Source of the DNA: Macrococcus epidermidis
GTDB taxonomy: Bacteria > Bacillota > Bacilli > Staphylococcales > Staphylococcaceae
Length of the DNA stretch: 64,000 nucleotides
Direction of reading: 5' to 3'
Assembly: GCF_003259695.1 (NCBI RefSeq)
Contig: NZ_PZJH01000001.1
Coordinates: 62,001-126,000, forward strand
The position numbers and the translations under genes are program-made. How positions within the stretch are numbered: the stretch's first letter is position 1; every line of letters starts with the position of its first letter. Below are positions 33,726 to 42,631 of the stretch, piece after piece. Below the pieces are notes generated by a model. The model worked only from the letters and a program-made list of their open reading frames with translations. It did no database searches and was not told the origin of the DNA.

Positions 33726-34877
33726 ATGATAGATTATCAGGAATACGAAGATAAAGTAATACAATATCGCAGACATTTACACCAGAATCCAGAACCGTCA
33801 TTTAAAGAATACGAAACGACAAAATATATAAGGGATGTGCTTCGTAGTTTAGAACACTGTGAAGTAATTGAATTAACTGAAACGGGAACTATCGGTGTTT
33901 TTAATAAAGGTGGTAATAAAAAAATTGGTTTGCGTGCAGACATTGATGCACTTCCGATACAGGAAGAACGTACTGATTTAGACTTTATGTCACAACATGA
34001 TGGCCTTATGCATGCATGTGGACATGACGTGCATACAGCAGTCTTACTCGGTGCTGCACATTACTTTAATGATCATGCACATGAACTGACAAATGAGATA
34101 CATTGTATCTTTCAGCATGCTGAGGAATTAATTCCTGGTGGTGCACGTGAATTAGTTGAAACAGGCTATTTTGAAGGATTTGACTTTATATATGGACATC
34201 ATATATGGGCAACATTGCCACTTGGGTATATTGATATAAAATCAGGTCCTGCAAGCGCCAATTCAGACTTATACCAAATTGAAATTCAAGGTAGAGGTGG
34301 ACATGCCAGTCAGCCGAATAAAACGATAGATCCGCTGCTGATAGGTAGTCACTTCGTCAATGAAATTCAAAGCATTGTATCAAGAAAAGTAGATCCATTT
34401 GAACCCGTAGTCGTATCGAATACAGTATTTTTAGCAGGCAATGTTAATGGTGCTAATGTTATTCCGGATAAAGTTACATTGGCAGGGTCAGTGAGGACAA
34501 CAACAGCTGAAAATAGAGAAATATGTAAATCACAAATTGAAAAGACAATAGAACATCTATGTCTGGCAAATGGTGCAACCCATAAAATAGATTATACGAT
34601 AGGATATGATGCAGTTTATAATGATGAAGCACATACACAATGGGTAAGAGAAATTGCAGAATGTAATTACCCGGGAAAAGTTGTCTCTGAGCCAACGATG
34701 ATGGGAGGCGAAGATTTCAGTGCGTATCAACAAGTAGCGCCATGCGTATATATCTTTATAGGAAGCGGCAGTGAAGGATTTGATTATCCGCATCACCACC
34801 CTAAATTTGGAATAGATGAATCAAGCTTTAAAGTAGCATTTGAAATGTTTGTCAATATCGCATTAAACTATAAATAA
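33726..34877 (+). CDS. M20-family amidohydrolase
   Basis: A 383-residue metallopeptidase-fold amidase. LRADIDALPIQEE, MHACGHDVHTAVLLG (metal-binding Cys/His) and FQHAEELIPGGARELVE (catalytic Glu pair) mark the M20D hippurase/AbgB group; EPTMMGGEDFSAY near the C-terminus completes the site. The start follows GGAGG within the end of the transporter gene. It probably hydrolyses an N-acyl amino acid or p-aminobenzoyl-glutamate-like substrate brought in by the AbgT protein. Cytoplasmic. Confidence 0.88.
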   Translation: MIDYQEYEDKVIQYRRHLHQNPEPSFKEYETTKYIRDVLRSLEHCEVIELTETGTIGVFNKGGNKKIGLRADIDALPIQEERTDLDFMSQHDGLMHACGHDVHTAVLLGAAHYFNDHAHELTNEIHCIFQHAEELIPGGARELVETGYFEGFDFIYGHHIWATLPLGYIDIKSGPASANSDLYQIEIQGRGGHASQPNKTIDPLLIGSHFVNEIQSIVSRKVDPFEPVVVSNTVFLAGNVNGANVIPDKVTLAGSVRTTTAENREICKSQIEKTIEHLCLANGATHKIDYTIGYDAVYNDEAHTQWVREIAECNYPGKVVSEPTMMGGEDFSAYQQVAPCVYIFIGSGSEGFDYPHHHPKFGIDESSFKVAFEMFVNIALNYK

Positions 34878-34890
34878 AAGAAACTGAAGA

Positions 34891-34925
34891 AACAGTGCGC
34901 TGAAACATTCAGCGCACTGTTTTTC
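34891..34925 (+). terminator. Rho-independent terminator
   Basis: AACAGTGCGCTGAA and TTCAGCGCACTGTT form a perfect 14-base stem, followed by T5. Confidence 0.9.
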
Positions 34926-35248
34926 ATTGAAGATTGCCACGCTTTCTATCTAAATAATCTTCTAAACATCTCAACCACTTTCCGATTGCGATAAGCGTAT
35001 ATGTAATAAGAAAGCCAATTAATGCATTTAATCCTGGGATGTGATATGGCGAGAAGTGAATGACAAAGTACCCAGTAATAACGACAAAGATAATAAAGCC
35101 TGAATATGTTGCTGCATCTTATAATAACCATTCACTGATGAGCTGCTTTTGGGCATTCACATTTTCGAAGCGACGTTTAATTTGAGTAATTGTATCCACA
35201 TATACGAATAAGGGAATAAGTAGTAGATAGTATATACCAATGAATCAT
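34924..35248 (-). pseudogene. decayed membrane protein gene related to the 22938-23366 product
   Basis: Leftward from ATG 35248 (after AAGGGGA) the frame reads MIHWYI, matching MISWYI of the 22938-23366 protein. The rest of helix 1 is missing. In another frame follow VDTITQIKRRFENVNAQKQ, LISEWLL, a TAA stop, then DAATYSGFIIFV, HFSPYHIPGLN and KWLRCLEDYL, which align with that protein to its end. So it carries an internal deletion of about 35 codons, a frameshift and a nonsense codon. Confidence 0.8.
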
Positions 35249-35387
35249 ACTATCTATCCCCTTATAATTTTTCTATATTATAACTGTTTAATTTTGGAGG
35301 ATAAATCAAAATAGGATATATTTGTTAAATATATTGCTGAATTTTATATAATAATACTAATATAATGTATTAAAAAAGGCAGTTTTT

Positions 35388-37457
35388 TTATTCTCCGGCA
35401 CCCGTATTCACAAGTGCGAATGGATATACCGCTTTTGCATGAACTAAAAGTTTTGATGCGACGACTGTCATTGTCCAGCGGGAATTGACGGTATCGTCAA
35501 TGAGTAGTATGTGTTTGTCTTCTATTAAATCTTCGTTTTGAATAGCAATGGTTTCCTGGATATTTCTTTCCTGCATGATTGAGTTATGCATCTCGCTTTG
35601 TTTGTAACCAGGCTTTATTTTTACGACTGCATCGATATATTCGATATGGTTATACTCAGCTACAGCTTGTGCAAGTTTGTTAGTGAGCTTAGGTCGTCTC
35701 AAACTTGGAACTGCTACGATAGCGTCAATCTGATGTTCTTGTATCATGTCTTTAAGGAATTGGCTGATCTGTAAAGTCGTCTGTTCTGAGAAATGAAGAT
35801 TGTCGCGTTCATACATAAATTTATGGCCGACAGGTGAATAGGCATCTGTTGTATACGTCCATCCTGTCTTAAATTGTAATGATTCATCAATCTTTTTATT
35901 ATTCGACCAGCGTTTACGCGGTGAGATTTCCCCGTGTAATTTATTCTTATACTGGCTTGCGATAGATAGCATTGGATGATTTTTATCTATCGTTATGAAT
36001 TCACGATTTCTACAATGTGCACAAATACCACACTTTTCCTGTTTATCTGGTGCATCAAGTTCGTCAGCGATATATTTCATATAACAACCGTCGTAATTGA
36101 TAAATCGCTTTAAATGCTCGAGTTCCTGTAAACGCGTTACGTTTAACTGCTGCTGTAATTGTGCATTCTCTTCAGCATTAAAGGGTTTATCTGGATTGAT
36201 GACGTACTTTCGCTTATCCATCAATATGTATTCATGGACGAATAAGTATTTAAGTACCGACCCAAGCTTTGTGACATTCATATTGAAGTGAGGCAGAATA
36301 TCGTTTCTGGTCATACCTTCAGGATGCTGGCTAATGCGCGTTAATATTTCTGATAATAATTTCGGGTCTTTATTCGCACTTTCTATAAATGCGTTGATGA
36401 TCGCTTCATCTTCATCACCATGAAGTAGCATTGCAAGCGCTGGTTTACCGTTACGTCCTGCACGTCCAATCTGCTGATAATATGAAATTAAGTTTTGTGG
36501 CAGCTGGAAATGAATAACGAAACCGATATTTGATTTATCGTACCCCATACCAAGCTTCACTGTTGCAACAATTACACGTACTTCCCCGTTATGAAATGCT
36601 TCAAGCGTAGTTACGCTAGTATCTTCGCCATATTCGTTCTGCATACCTGAATAATAAGGTGCGGCCGAGATACCTTGTTCAATTAAGAACTGTGCTACAG
36701 AAATACACTCTTTCTTCGTAAGACAATAGATGATACCTTGTTCTTTGTTCAAAAAAGGATGCTCTGTGAGAGATGCCGCTAAGAAAGCAAGTCGTTCTGC
36801 CTTCGATTGTGCTGGGTTCACTTGAATCGAAATATTTGAACGGATTAAATCACCACGAAATACCTGGAGATTTCCGAGTTGCGATTTAATATCTTCAATG
36901 ACACGATCGTTTGCTGTTGCAGTTGTGCCAAGAATTGCGATTGAATCTGGTAAATCTTTAACGAGGTTCACAATACGCTGATAATCAGGTCTGAAGTCAT
37001 GACCCCAATCTGAAATAGAGTGTGCTTCGTCTACTACAATAAGCTCGATATCATTCACTTGTGATAATGCTTCAATAAATCTTGCATCAGATAATTTCTC
37101 AGGAGAAACAATAATGGCATCAACCGCACTAAGCCGTGCATAAATATCATCCCATTCATCTTTGTTATTGCTATTGATCGTTACGACATCTAAACCAAGT
37201 TTAGCAGCAGCATCAATTTGATTGTGCATTAATGCAAGTAAAGGACTGATGATAACAGCAGGACCGCTACCATTTTCTCTTAATAACTTAGTAGCGATGA
37301 AGTATACAATCGATTTCCCCCAGCCAGTCTTTTGAATCACCAGCGTCTTCTGTTTATTTACTACCGCTAATATCGCTTCCAGTTGACCTTCTCGAAAGTT
37401 AGCTTCAGCTCCGTATGTTTCATGTAACATCTCTACCGCGCGCTGTTTAAAATCCAT
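35388..37457 (-). CDS. recQ: RecQ-type helicase fused to phosphoribosyltransferase-like domain
   Basis: A 689-residue protein. The helicase core has Walker A QKTGWGKS (42-49), DEAH (143-146), GTTATAN (177-183) and motif VI QQIGRAGR (328-335). The RecQ zinc site has Cys at about 458, 476, 479 and 482. The last 150 residues carry a PRTase motif, LLIDDTVNSRWT (651-662), as in ComF-like proteins, plus IVAVPSLRRPKL. RecQ unwinds 3'-to-5'; the added domain may bind nucleotides. ATG 37457 follows GGAGGT. It is divergent from dhaK. Confidence 0.85.
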   Translation of the reverse strand: MDFKQRAVEMLHETYGAEANFREGQLEAILAVVNKQKTLVIQKTGWGKSIVYFIATKLLRENGSGPAVIISPLLALMHNQIDAAAKLGLDVVTINSNNKDEWDDIYARLSAVDAIIVSPEKLSDARFIEALSQVNDIELIVVDEAHSISDWGHDFRPDYQRIVNLVKDLPDSIAILGTTATANDRVIEDIKSQLGNLQVFRGDLIRSNISIQVNPAQSKAERLAFLAASLTEHPFLNKEQGIIYCLTKKECISVAQFLIEQGISAAPYYSGMQNEYGEDTSVTTLEAFHNGEVRVIVATVKLGMGYDKSNIGFVIHFQLPQNLISYYQQIGRAGRNGKPALAMLLHGDEDEAIINAFIESANKDPKLLSEILTRISQHPEGMTRNDILPHFNMNVTKLGSVLKYLFVHEYILMDKRKYVINPDKPFNAEENAQLQQQLNVTRLQELEHLKRFINYDGCYMKYIADELDAPDKQEKCGICAHCRNREFITIDKNHPMLSIASQYKNKLHGEISPRKRWSNNKKIDESLQFKTGWTYTTDAYSPVGHKFMYERDNLHFSEQTTLQISQFLKDMIQEHQIDAIVAVPSLRRPKLTNKLAQAVAEYNHIEYIDAVVKIKPGYKQSEMHNSIMQERNIQETIAIQNEDLIEDKHILLIDDTVNSRWTMTVVASKLLVHAKAVYPFALVNTGAGE

Positions 37458-37596
37458 TGAGGTGACCTCCGTAGTTAATGATATTCATATTATAACATTT
37501 GTGATATTTGAATTTGTTAGCGAAGTGTTGGCACTGCTATTGTTAGCGTTATCATTTGAACAGGTTTATAATGTAATTAAATGGAGGCGATAAAAT
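37458..37596. promoter_or_regulatory. divergent recQ/dhaK region with TTGTTAGCG direct repeats
   Basis: TTGTTAGCG occurs at 37514-37522 and 37540-37548, 26 bases apart. TTTATAAT follows near 37567, before the dhaK ribosome site (GGAGG). The repeats may be activator or repressor sites for dhaKLM; no regulator gene is adjacent. Confidence 0.35.
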
Positions 37597-38562
37597 ATGA
37601 AGAAGTTAATGAAAGATAAAACGCAATTTGTAAGTGACATGTTAAAAGGAATAGCACTTGCTGACAAAGCACATGAAGTAATTGCTGATTCAGTTATCGT
37701 AAGGAAAGAACGTAAAGAAAAAGGTGTTGCATTAGTTTCAGGAGGAGGAAGCGGTCATGAACCTGCACATGCGGGTTATGTTGCTGAAGGGATGTTAGAT
37801 GCAGCAGTATGTGGCGAAATATTTACTTCCCCTACACCAGATAAGATTTTAGAGGCGATTAAAGCAGTTGCAACGGATGAAGGTGTGCTACTGATTGTAA
37901 AAAATTATGCCGGTGACGTTATGAACTTCGAAATGGCTATGGAACTTGCTGAAATGGAAGGCATTAAAGTAGATCGTGTGATAGTAGCAGATGATATTGC
38001 AATCGATAATAAAGAGCAACGTCGCGGTGTAGCTGGTACAGTATTTGTGCATAAAGTTGCAGGTTATTATGCTGATCAAGGATTGGCGTTAGAAGAAGTT
38101 AAAGAAAAAGTAGAAGCGATATTATCAAATATGGCGACGATAGGTATGGCAATAGAACCTTGTATGGTACCAACAACTGGGCAATATGGATTTGATCTCG
38201 CTGATGATGAAATGGAAATTGGTATTGGTATTCACGGTGAGAAAGGTATTTATCGTGAAAAAATTGAATCAATTGATTTGATTATCGCAAGAATGATGAA
38301 AGAGATAGAAGGTCAGTTAGATTTTAATGATTCAATTGTTATGCTTAATGGTATGGGCGGTACACCGGATAGCGAGCTGAGTGTTACTGCATATTATTTA
38401 AATCAATACTTTGAAGCACAAGGAAAAGCGATTAAGAAACTTTATGTAGGTAACTTTATGACTGCACTCGATATGCAGGGATTTTCTATTACAGTACTGA
38501 AATACGATGAAGCGCTATTATCAGCTCTAGAAAGTGAAACAGAGAGTAAATATTTTAACTAG
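37597..38562 (+). CDS. dhaK: dihydroxyacetone kinase, substrate-binding subunit DhaK
   Basis: A 321-residue subunit that binds dihydroxyacetone covalently through a His. VSGGGSGHEPAHAGYVAEGM near residue 48 and IGIGIHGEKGIYREK near 208-222, with the hemiaminal-forming His, are diagnostic. NGMGGTPDSEL is also typical. DhaK works with DhaL (ADP-binding) and DhaM (PTS phosphoryl donor) encoded downstream, making dihydroxyacetone phosphate from PEP. Three bases separate its stop from the next frame's in-line GTG. Confidence 0.92.
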   Translation: MKKLMKDKTQFVSDMLKGIALADKAHEVIADSVIVRKERKEKGVALVSGGGSGHEPAHAGYVAEGMLDAAVCGEIFTSPTPDKILEAIKAVATDEGVLLIVKNYAGDVMNFEMAMELAEMEGIKVDRVIVADDIAIDNKEQRRGVAGTVFVHKVAGYYADQGLALEEVKEKVEAILSNMATIGMAIEPCMVPTTGQYGFDLADDEMEIGIGIHGEKGIYREKIESIDLIIARMMKEIEGQLDFNDSIVMLNGMGGTPDSELSVTAYYLNQYFEAQGKAIKKLYVGNFMTALDMQGFSITVLKYDEALLSALESETESKYFN

Positions 38563-38570
38563 GAGTGGGA

Positions 38571-39152
38571 ATGATGGATGCACAAAGATTGACTGAAGTA
38601 TTAAAAGGATTATTATCTCAATTTGAAAAAAATGAGACGAAGTTAACTAATTTAGACCGTGAGATAGGTGACGGAGATCACGGTGTTAATATGTTGCGAG
38701 GATTTAAAGCTGTAGATGAGAAGTTAACTGGAGATACAGTACCGGATATATTAAAATCATGTGGTATGACATTGATGAGTGCTGTTGGTGGTGCATCAGG
38801 ACCATTATACGGATTTTCATTTGTAAAGATGTCTCAAGTTGCAGAAGAGGAAATTACAAAAGAAAATATCGGAAAATTAATCAATGAATTTGCTGAAGCG
38901 GTGAAAGCACGCGGAAAAGTTGAAGGCGGCGAAAAGACAATGTATGACGTATTGAAACCCGTTAGTGAAGCAATTCAAGCTGGTAATATTCCGACAAGTG
39001 CTGAGTTACAACAATTTGCTGAAGATACGAAAGATATTGAAGCGACGAAAGGCCGTGCAGCTTACTTTAAAGAAAAATCAAAAGGTGTCGTCGATCCAGG
39101 CGCTCAAAGTGCAGTGTATATTTTAGACGCATTACTTGAGGAGGTACGTTAA
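38571..39152 (+). CDS. dhaL: dihydroxyacetone kinase, ADP-binding subunit DhaL
   Basis: A 193-residue helical subunit with the nucleotide/Mg site REIGDGDHGVNMLRGF near residue 30 and GGASGPLYGFSF near 80, plus GGEKTMYDVLKP. DhaL carries a permanently bound ADP that is rephosphorylated by DhaM. ATG 38571 (or 38574) follows AGGAG overlapping the dhaK stop. It is the second gene of dhaKLM and overlaps dhaM by one base. Confidence 0.92.
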   Translation: MMDAQRLTEVLKGLLSQFEKNETKLTNLDREIGDGDHGVNMLRGFKAVDEKLTGDTVPDILKSCGMTLMSAVGGASGPLYGFSFVKMSQVAEEEITKENIGKLINEFAEAVKARGKVEGGEKTMYDVLKPVSEAIQAGNIPTSAELQQFAEDTKDIEATKGRAAYFKEKSKGVVDPGAQSAVYILDALLEEVR

Positions 39153-39517
39153 TGGAAATACTAATAGTGAGTCATAGTCATGAAATCGCACAAGGTATTA
39201 AAGCATTGCTTGAACAGATGGCTGATGGTGTTGCAATTAAAGTCACTGGCGGTATAGATGGGGACATTGGTACTTCGATTGATAATATCAATGCGTTATT
39301 TGAAAGTGTGACAGACGATGCACTTTGTTTCTATGATATCGGATCAAGTAAGATGAACATTGAAATGGCTTTAGAATTAGCAGATTATCCAAACATTGAA
39401 ATCGCACACTATCCAATCGTAGAAGGTGCATTTTTAGCTGCTGTTGAAAGCAAGATTGGAAAATCTAAAGATGAAATATTAAAAAGTTTAGAAGATAATT
39501 TTAAAGTGAAAGCATAA
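39152..39517 (+). CDS. dhaM: PTS-dependent dihydroxyacetone kinase, phosphotransferase subunit DhaM
   Basis: A 121-residue EIIA-Man-like protein. IVSHSHEIAQGI at the N-terminus carries the phosphorylated His, and TGGIDGDIGTSIDNIN and DIGSSKMNIEMALE complete the fold. It is the short single-domain form usual in Firmicutes, lacking the HPr and EI-like extensions of E. coli DhaM, so it depends on general HPr. The TAATG overlap with dhaL couples translation. Confidence 0.92.
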   Translation: MEILIVSHSHEIAQGIKALLEQMADGVAIKVTGGIDGDIGTSIDNINALFESVTDDALCFYDIGSSKMNIEMALELADYPNIEIAHYPIVEGAFLAAVESKIGKSKDEILKSLEDNFKVKA

Positions 39518-39536
39518 CTTGAATGATACTATTTAT

Positions 39537-39561
39537 GTATACTTTACGTATTTGAGGGTAT
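39537..39561 (+). promoter_or_regulatory. possible SigB-type promoter
   Basis: GTATAC (39537-39542) and GGGTAT (39556-39561) are 13 bases apart. The -10 is a perfect general-stress consensus; the -35 is only partial. It precedes the 49-residue protein at 39593. Confidence 0.35.
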
Positions 39562-39592
39562 AGTTAACTATCAAAATGTGGAGGCGATGTAG

Positions 39593-39742
39593 ATGTCAAA
39601 CGTTGATAAAGATACAACAAGTAACAGACGTGAAGTCATGCCAGAATCAGTTATTGATGGTGAAATGAACGAAAAGGTTAAAGATCAGCTTGAATTACAG
39701 CCTGGTGAGAAGAAGGTTAGTAAAGAAGATCAAGATAAATAA
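39593..39742 (+). CDS. small hydrophilic protein
   Basis: A 49-residue, highly charged protein without hydrophobic segments (MSNVDKDTTSNRREVMPESV, then LELQPGEKKVSKEDQDK), like small stress-associated proteins of staphylococci, though the family is not recognised. GGAGGCG precedes ATG 39593, and a terminator follows at once, so it forms a complete small transcription unit. The SigB-like -10 upstream fits stress induction, which is inference. Confidence 0.6.
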   Translation: MSNVDKDTTSNRREVMPESVIDGEMNEKVKDQLELQPGEKKVSKEDQDK

Positions 39743-39748
39743 AGTTTA

Positions 39749-39777
39749 GACGTCCTTTATAGGGCGTTTTCTTTTTA
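39749..39777 (+). terminator. Rho-independent terminator
   Basis: GACGTCCT and AGGGCGTTT form a short stem followed by a T-rich tract. Confidence 0.7.
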
Positions 39778-39831
39778 TAGGCAATATACATATTTATCAA
39801 GTTAATGTATAATGATGGAAGTAAATGAGAG

Positions 39832-40785
39832 ATGAGTGATGAAATGAAACGTGTATTAATCAGTTTAGCTGTGATATTTTTATTGTCGATAGCAGCATTT
39901 TTTGTAGTTCATAATATGCAGAAAGAGCAATCTATTGTCGCAACGAAAGATATTAAAAAGATTAAAGATTCATATCAATATTACGATGAAGCTAAATTAC
40001 ATGTTGATGAACTTGCAATGGAACAATTGGATGATTTATCAATGCGTAATGACTTCTTTAAATTAAAAGATGGTAGCTATTTTAATTTAAGAACATATAT
40101 GGGAAACAAAGTTGGTTACATTATGAATAGTTACTTAACATTTGATAAGACTGGAAAGACAAAGGTGGCGTTTCCGAAGGTTATCAGTCATCAATATATG
40201 AAAGATAACAAATTTATTGATAATACCTGGTCGATTAATACACCTGCAGGTAAACTTGATTATCAATCTGGTGCTATTGATAGAAGTGATAATCCAGGTC
40301 ATCTCTTTATGAAGAGTGATGACGGTAAGCGCGGGGTATTAATGGATAAAACACTGAAAAAAGATGTGACGTTGATCGGAAATAACGGTGAATGGCTGGA
40401 TAGTGAGAATAATCGTATCGGTACTGACGCATCTTTAAGAAAGTATAATGATCCACAAACTGCAGCAAATGCGGTATTGAAGCAAGTGTCAACAACGGGT
40501 CAACTTGTTGCAAAGTTGAATAATGGTGAAGCAACCTTTTTCTTTTACAGAAATAAATATGGTCCTGTAGATGAATATACGGTGATTCCTGTTTTAAAGG
40601 ATAATACAGCAGGTATTTATCATAAATTTACGCTTGCAGGATTTAATGAATCGATTATCGATTACGAGTTCAAATATGCTGTAAAAGGTAATGAATATCA
40701 TATTATTTTCAATGATGATTTCGAACATGCAGACAAGTTTAAACATAAAAAAGTCAGCGATAATATCATTATCGCTGTGAAATAA
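39832..40785 (+). CDS. membrane-anchored extracellular protein
   Basis: A protein of up to 317 residues. An N-terminal hydrophobic segment (VLISLAVIFLLSIAAFFVV) lacks a cleavage signal or lipobox, so it should be a membrane anchor with the rest outside. The body is Lys/Asp-rich with repeated 'F.L.DG.Y' and 'NNGEW' beta strands. I recognise no domain. The start is 39832 or 39844; neither has a strong ribosome site. It ends at a bidirectional hairpin. Confidence 0.6.
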   Translation: MSDEMKRVLISLAVIFLLSIAAFFVVHNMQKEQSIVATKDIKKIKDSYQYYDEAKLHVDELAMEQLDDLSMRNDFFKLKDGSYFNLRTYMGNKVGYIMNSYLTFDKTGKTKVAFPKVISHQYMKDNKFIDNTWSINTPAGKLDYQSGAIDRSDNPGHLFMKSDDGKRGVLMDKTLKKDVTLIGNNGEWLDSENNRIGTDASLRKYNDPQTAANAVLKQVSTTGQLVAKLNNGEATFFFYRNKYGPVDEYTVIPVLKDNTAGIYHKFTLAGFNESIIDYEFKYAVKGNEYHIIFNDDFEHADKFKHKKVSDNIIIAVK

Positions 40786-40789
40786 AGTG

Positions 40790-40816
40790 AACCACTTCTA
40801 ATGTGAAGTGGTTTTT
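40790..40816. terminator. bidirectional terminator
   Basis: AACCACTTC and GAAGTGGTT pair across TAATGT, with T/A runs on both sides, between convergent genes. Confidence 0.85.
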
Positions 40817-41226
40817 CTTTTGTTCAGTGCAATTTGAAGTTCTTCTTTCTCCATAAAGTAGCGCACACCTTGAGCGAATATGTTAGCTGCAGGATAAAAG
40901 ATGATCATGAAATATGGACTGAGAAATAAATCTGGTTCATGTCTAAAATAAATGATTGTTCCGTAAATAATAAAGATTATGGTACTTTCTATAATATTAT
41001 TACGAAAGTTAACTATATTTGCTTTATGAATTGCTATTTTGTTGGCAGGATCTATCATTTTAGTTTTATACTCAGCAATTAATTGTCTAACTGAAGTAAA
41101 GTAATAAAGAATCATAAATGAAAGTAATATGAGATCTTTATATATTCCGATATTAATCATCCATATCATTAAGACGAGATAGAATAATGTGAACATGAGG
41201 ATTTTTAAAGAAATCTTCTTAGTCAT
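40798..41226 (-). CDS. membrane protein of unknown function
   Basis: A 142-residue protein with four hydrophobic segments arranged as two close pairs (about 8-26, 30-46, 82-94 and 105-122). A charged loop, EYKTKMIDPANKIAIHKANI, lies between them. It resembles in size the 22513 and 22938 products but shows no clear motif identity. ATG 41226 follows AAGAGGTG. Monocistronic. Confidence 0.6.
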   Translation of the reverse strand: MTKKISLKILMFTLFYLVLMIWMINIGIYKDLILLSFMILYYFTSVRQLIAEYKTKMIDPANKIAIHKANIVNFRNNIIESTIIFIIYGTIIYFRHEPDLFLSPYFMIIFYPAANIFAQGVRYFMEKEELQIALNKRKTTSH

Positions 41227-41247
41227 AACGCACCTCTTTTACTTTTT

Positions 41248-41460
41248 ATGTATATTATATCTTTAAATGGTTATAAAAGGAAGAGTGATAGTTTTCAACT
41301 TATTGCATTTGTTGTAAATTTAGTACTCACTATATGGTGCATCGTGTGGTGTGCTCAAGATTTTGAACCTGGAACAAACAAATGGGGACCAAATCCGAAA
41401 GCAATAAGGCAAGATAGATACTATAATCCTTATCAACAAAATGATTCTTATCGCAGATGA
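41248..41460 (+). pseudogene. 3' remnant of a DUF805 gene
   Basis: The 70-codon frame ends with a single hydrophobic segment and CAQDFEPGTNKWGPNPKAIR, the typical DUF805 C-terminal tail after the last helix. The DUF805 N-terminal motif and three helices are absent, and no ribosome site precedes the first ATG. It is probably a deletion remnant. Confidence 0.65.
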
Positions 41461-41520
41461 TACGGGTCTTTTTTAGTACATTTTAGTATGATAAATATAA
41501 AATGATAAGGGGAGAATAAC

Positions 41521-42315
41521 ATGGGAGATCAAAATATAAACAAAGCAGTCATTCAACCTAGTTTTGCAAATACGCATAATGACGCTGACGTATTTGAAGA
41601 AAACGAAAGATATATTCATTACCACACACCGAGCCAGCTCGTTAAATATTATGCCAATTACTTTCAATATAAAGTGACGCCGGATGTTGATACTTTTATG
41701 ACAGACTATGAAACGCAAAAGACATTTCATGAACAACGTGGACAAAAACATGCCCTGTTTATATTTCCTGAGAATGAAGTGCTGAATGATGCGTTGCAGG
41801 AGGAAGCAAAGGCTTTAGGATTTATTGTTGAAAAGATGGAGCTTTATTTATTGAAAGAGATGCCGAAATCAAAGGATTCAGAGATTGAAGTTGTTCAAGT
41901 ATTAAACGATGATGATGTATTCCTGGACTTTCTTCAAATATGTCGTGAAGGGGACTTAGAGTATGGTGAGGAATTTGCTGATCTGAAAGAGCGCACGCAT
42001 CGACGTGATTTATTGAACCCGCAAATCCTGCAGTTTGTTGGGTATCAGCATGGATTTCCAGCTGGTAAAGTTGAAGCGGTGGAAAGTGCGCAGTATGTGG
42101 AATTAGATGATTTCTACGTGTTGGATGCAATGCGTAAGCAGGGCGTTGGAACAGCATTACAACAAGCAATATGGCATTATGCAGAACAAGTTGGTAAGCG
42201 GGTTATCTTAATTGCTGACGGTAATGACTCACCAAGAGAAATGTATCAAAGACAAGGGTACGAGTTAGTGAGTGAACGTTATGAATTGTTGCGCGTGCCG
42301 TCAGCGGATAATTGA
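41521..42315 (+). CDS. GNAT-family N-acetyltransferase
   Basis: A 264-residue protein. The C-terminal half is a GNAT domain: VELDDFYVLDAMRKQGVGTA contains the acetyl-CoA pyrophosphate loop (R-K-Q-G-V-G-T-A), and MYQRQGYELVSER is the usual last motif. The N-terminal 120 residues look like a degenerate second GNAT domain, seen in some Firmicute homologues. Substrate unknown. The start follows GGGGAG. Hairpin repeats lie directly downstream. Confidence 0.8.
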   Translation: MGDQNINKAVIQPSFANTHNDADVFEENERYIHYHTPSQLVKYYANYFQYKVTPDVDTFMTDYETQKTFHEQRGQKHALFIFPENEVLNDALQEEAKALGFIVEKMELYLLKEMPKSKDSEIEVVQVLNDDDVFLDFLQICREGDLEYGEEFADLKERTHRRDLLNPQILQFVGYQHGFPAGKVEAVESAQYVELDDFYVLDAMRKQGVGTALQQAIWHYAEQVGKRVILIADGNDSPREMYQRQGYELVSERYELLRVPSADN

Positions 42316-42345
42316 AAAATTTTAAATAAAGTGATTGAGTGAATC

Positions 42346-42494
42346 ATGGCCGATAAATTGAATTTATCGGCATGAATCTTGGATTTCCATCGATTTCATA
42401 AATGATGGCCGATAAAACGAAAATATCGGCCATGAATTTTATTTTTCGGCCGATTTCATAAAATGATGGCCGATAAAATGAAAATATCGGCCAT
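42346..42494. repeat. three tandem 60-bp units, each with a GGCCGATA hairpin
   Basis: Copies at 42346-42373, 42405-42433 and 42466-42494 each read ATGGCCGATAAA, a short loop, then (T)ATCGGC(C)AT, a stem of about nine bases. CGATTTCATAAA(A)TG links them, so the period is about 60. The rest of the 42316-42631 gap is AT-rich with only the lipoprotein's ribosome site. Confidence 0.85.
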
Positions 42495-42631
42495 TAATCT
42501 TCCTTAAATATTATCAATTGTAAAAACTAATCAAGAATAGTTCAAACATGTACATTAATTCTAGATATTTTTACATATTATAGCTCAATAATTGTAAAAT
42601 AAAAGTAATTAAATCGTTCTGGAGGATATGT

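Noticed and set aside
33415-33729. Rightward 104-residue frame inside the AbgT gene
   Set aside because: It overlaps a strongly conserved coding region in another frame and has no independent signal.
42346-42494. CRISPR array
   Set aside because: Each unit is itself palindromic, the spacing DNA is also repeated, and only three units exist with no cas genes; it is a tandem hairpin repeat. The same applies to 61133-61296.
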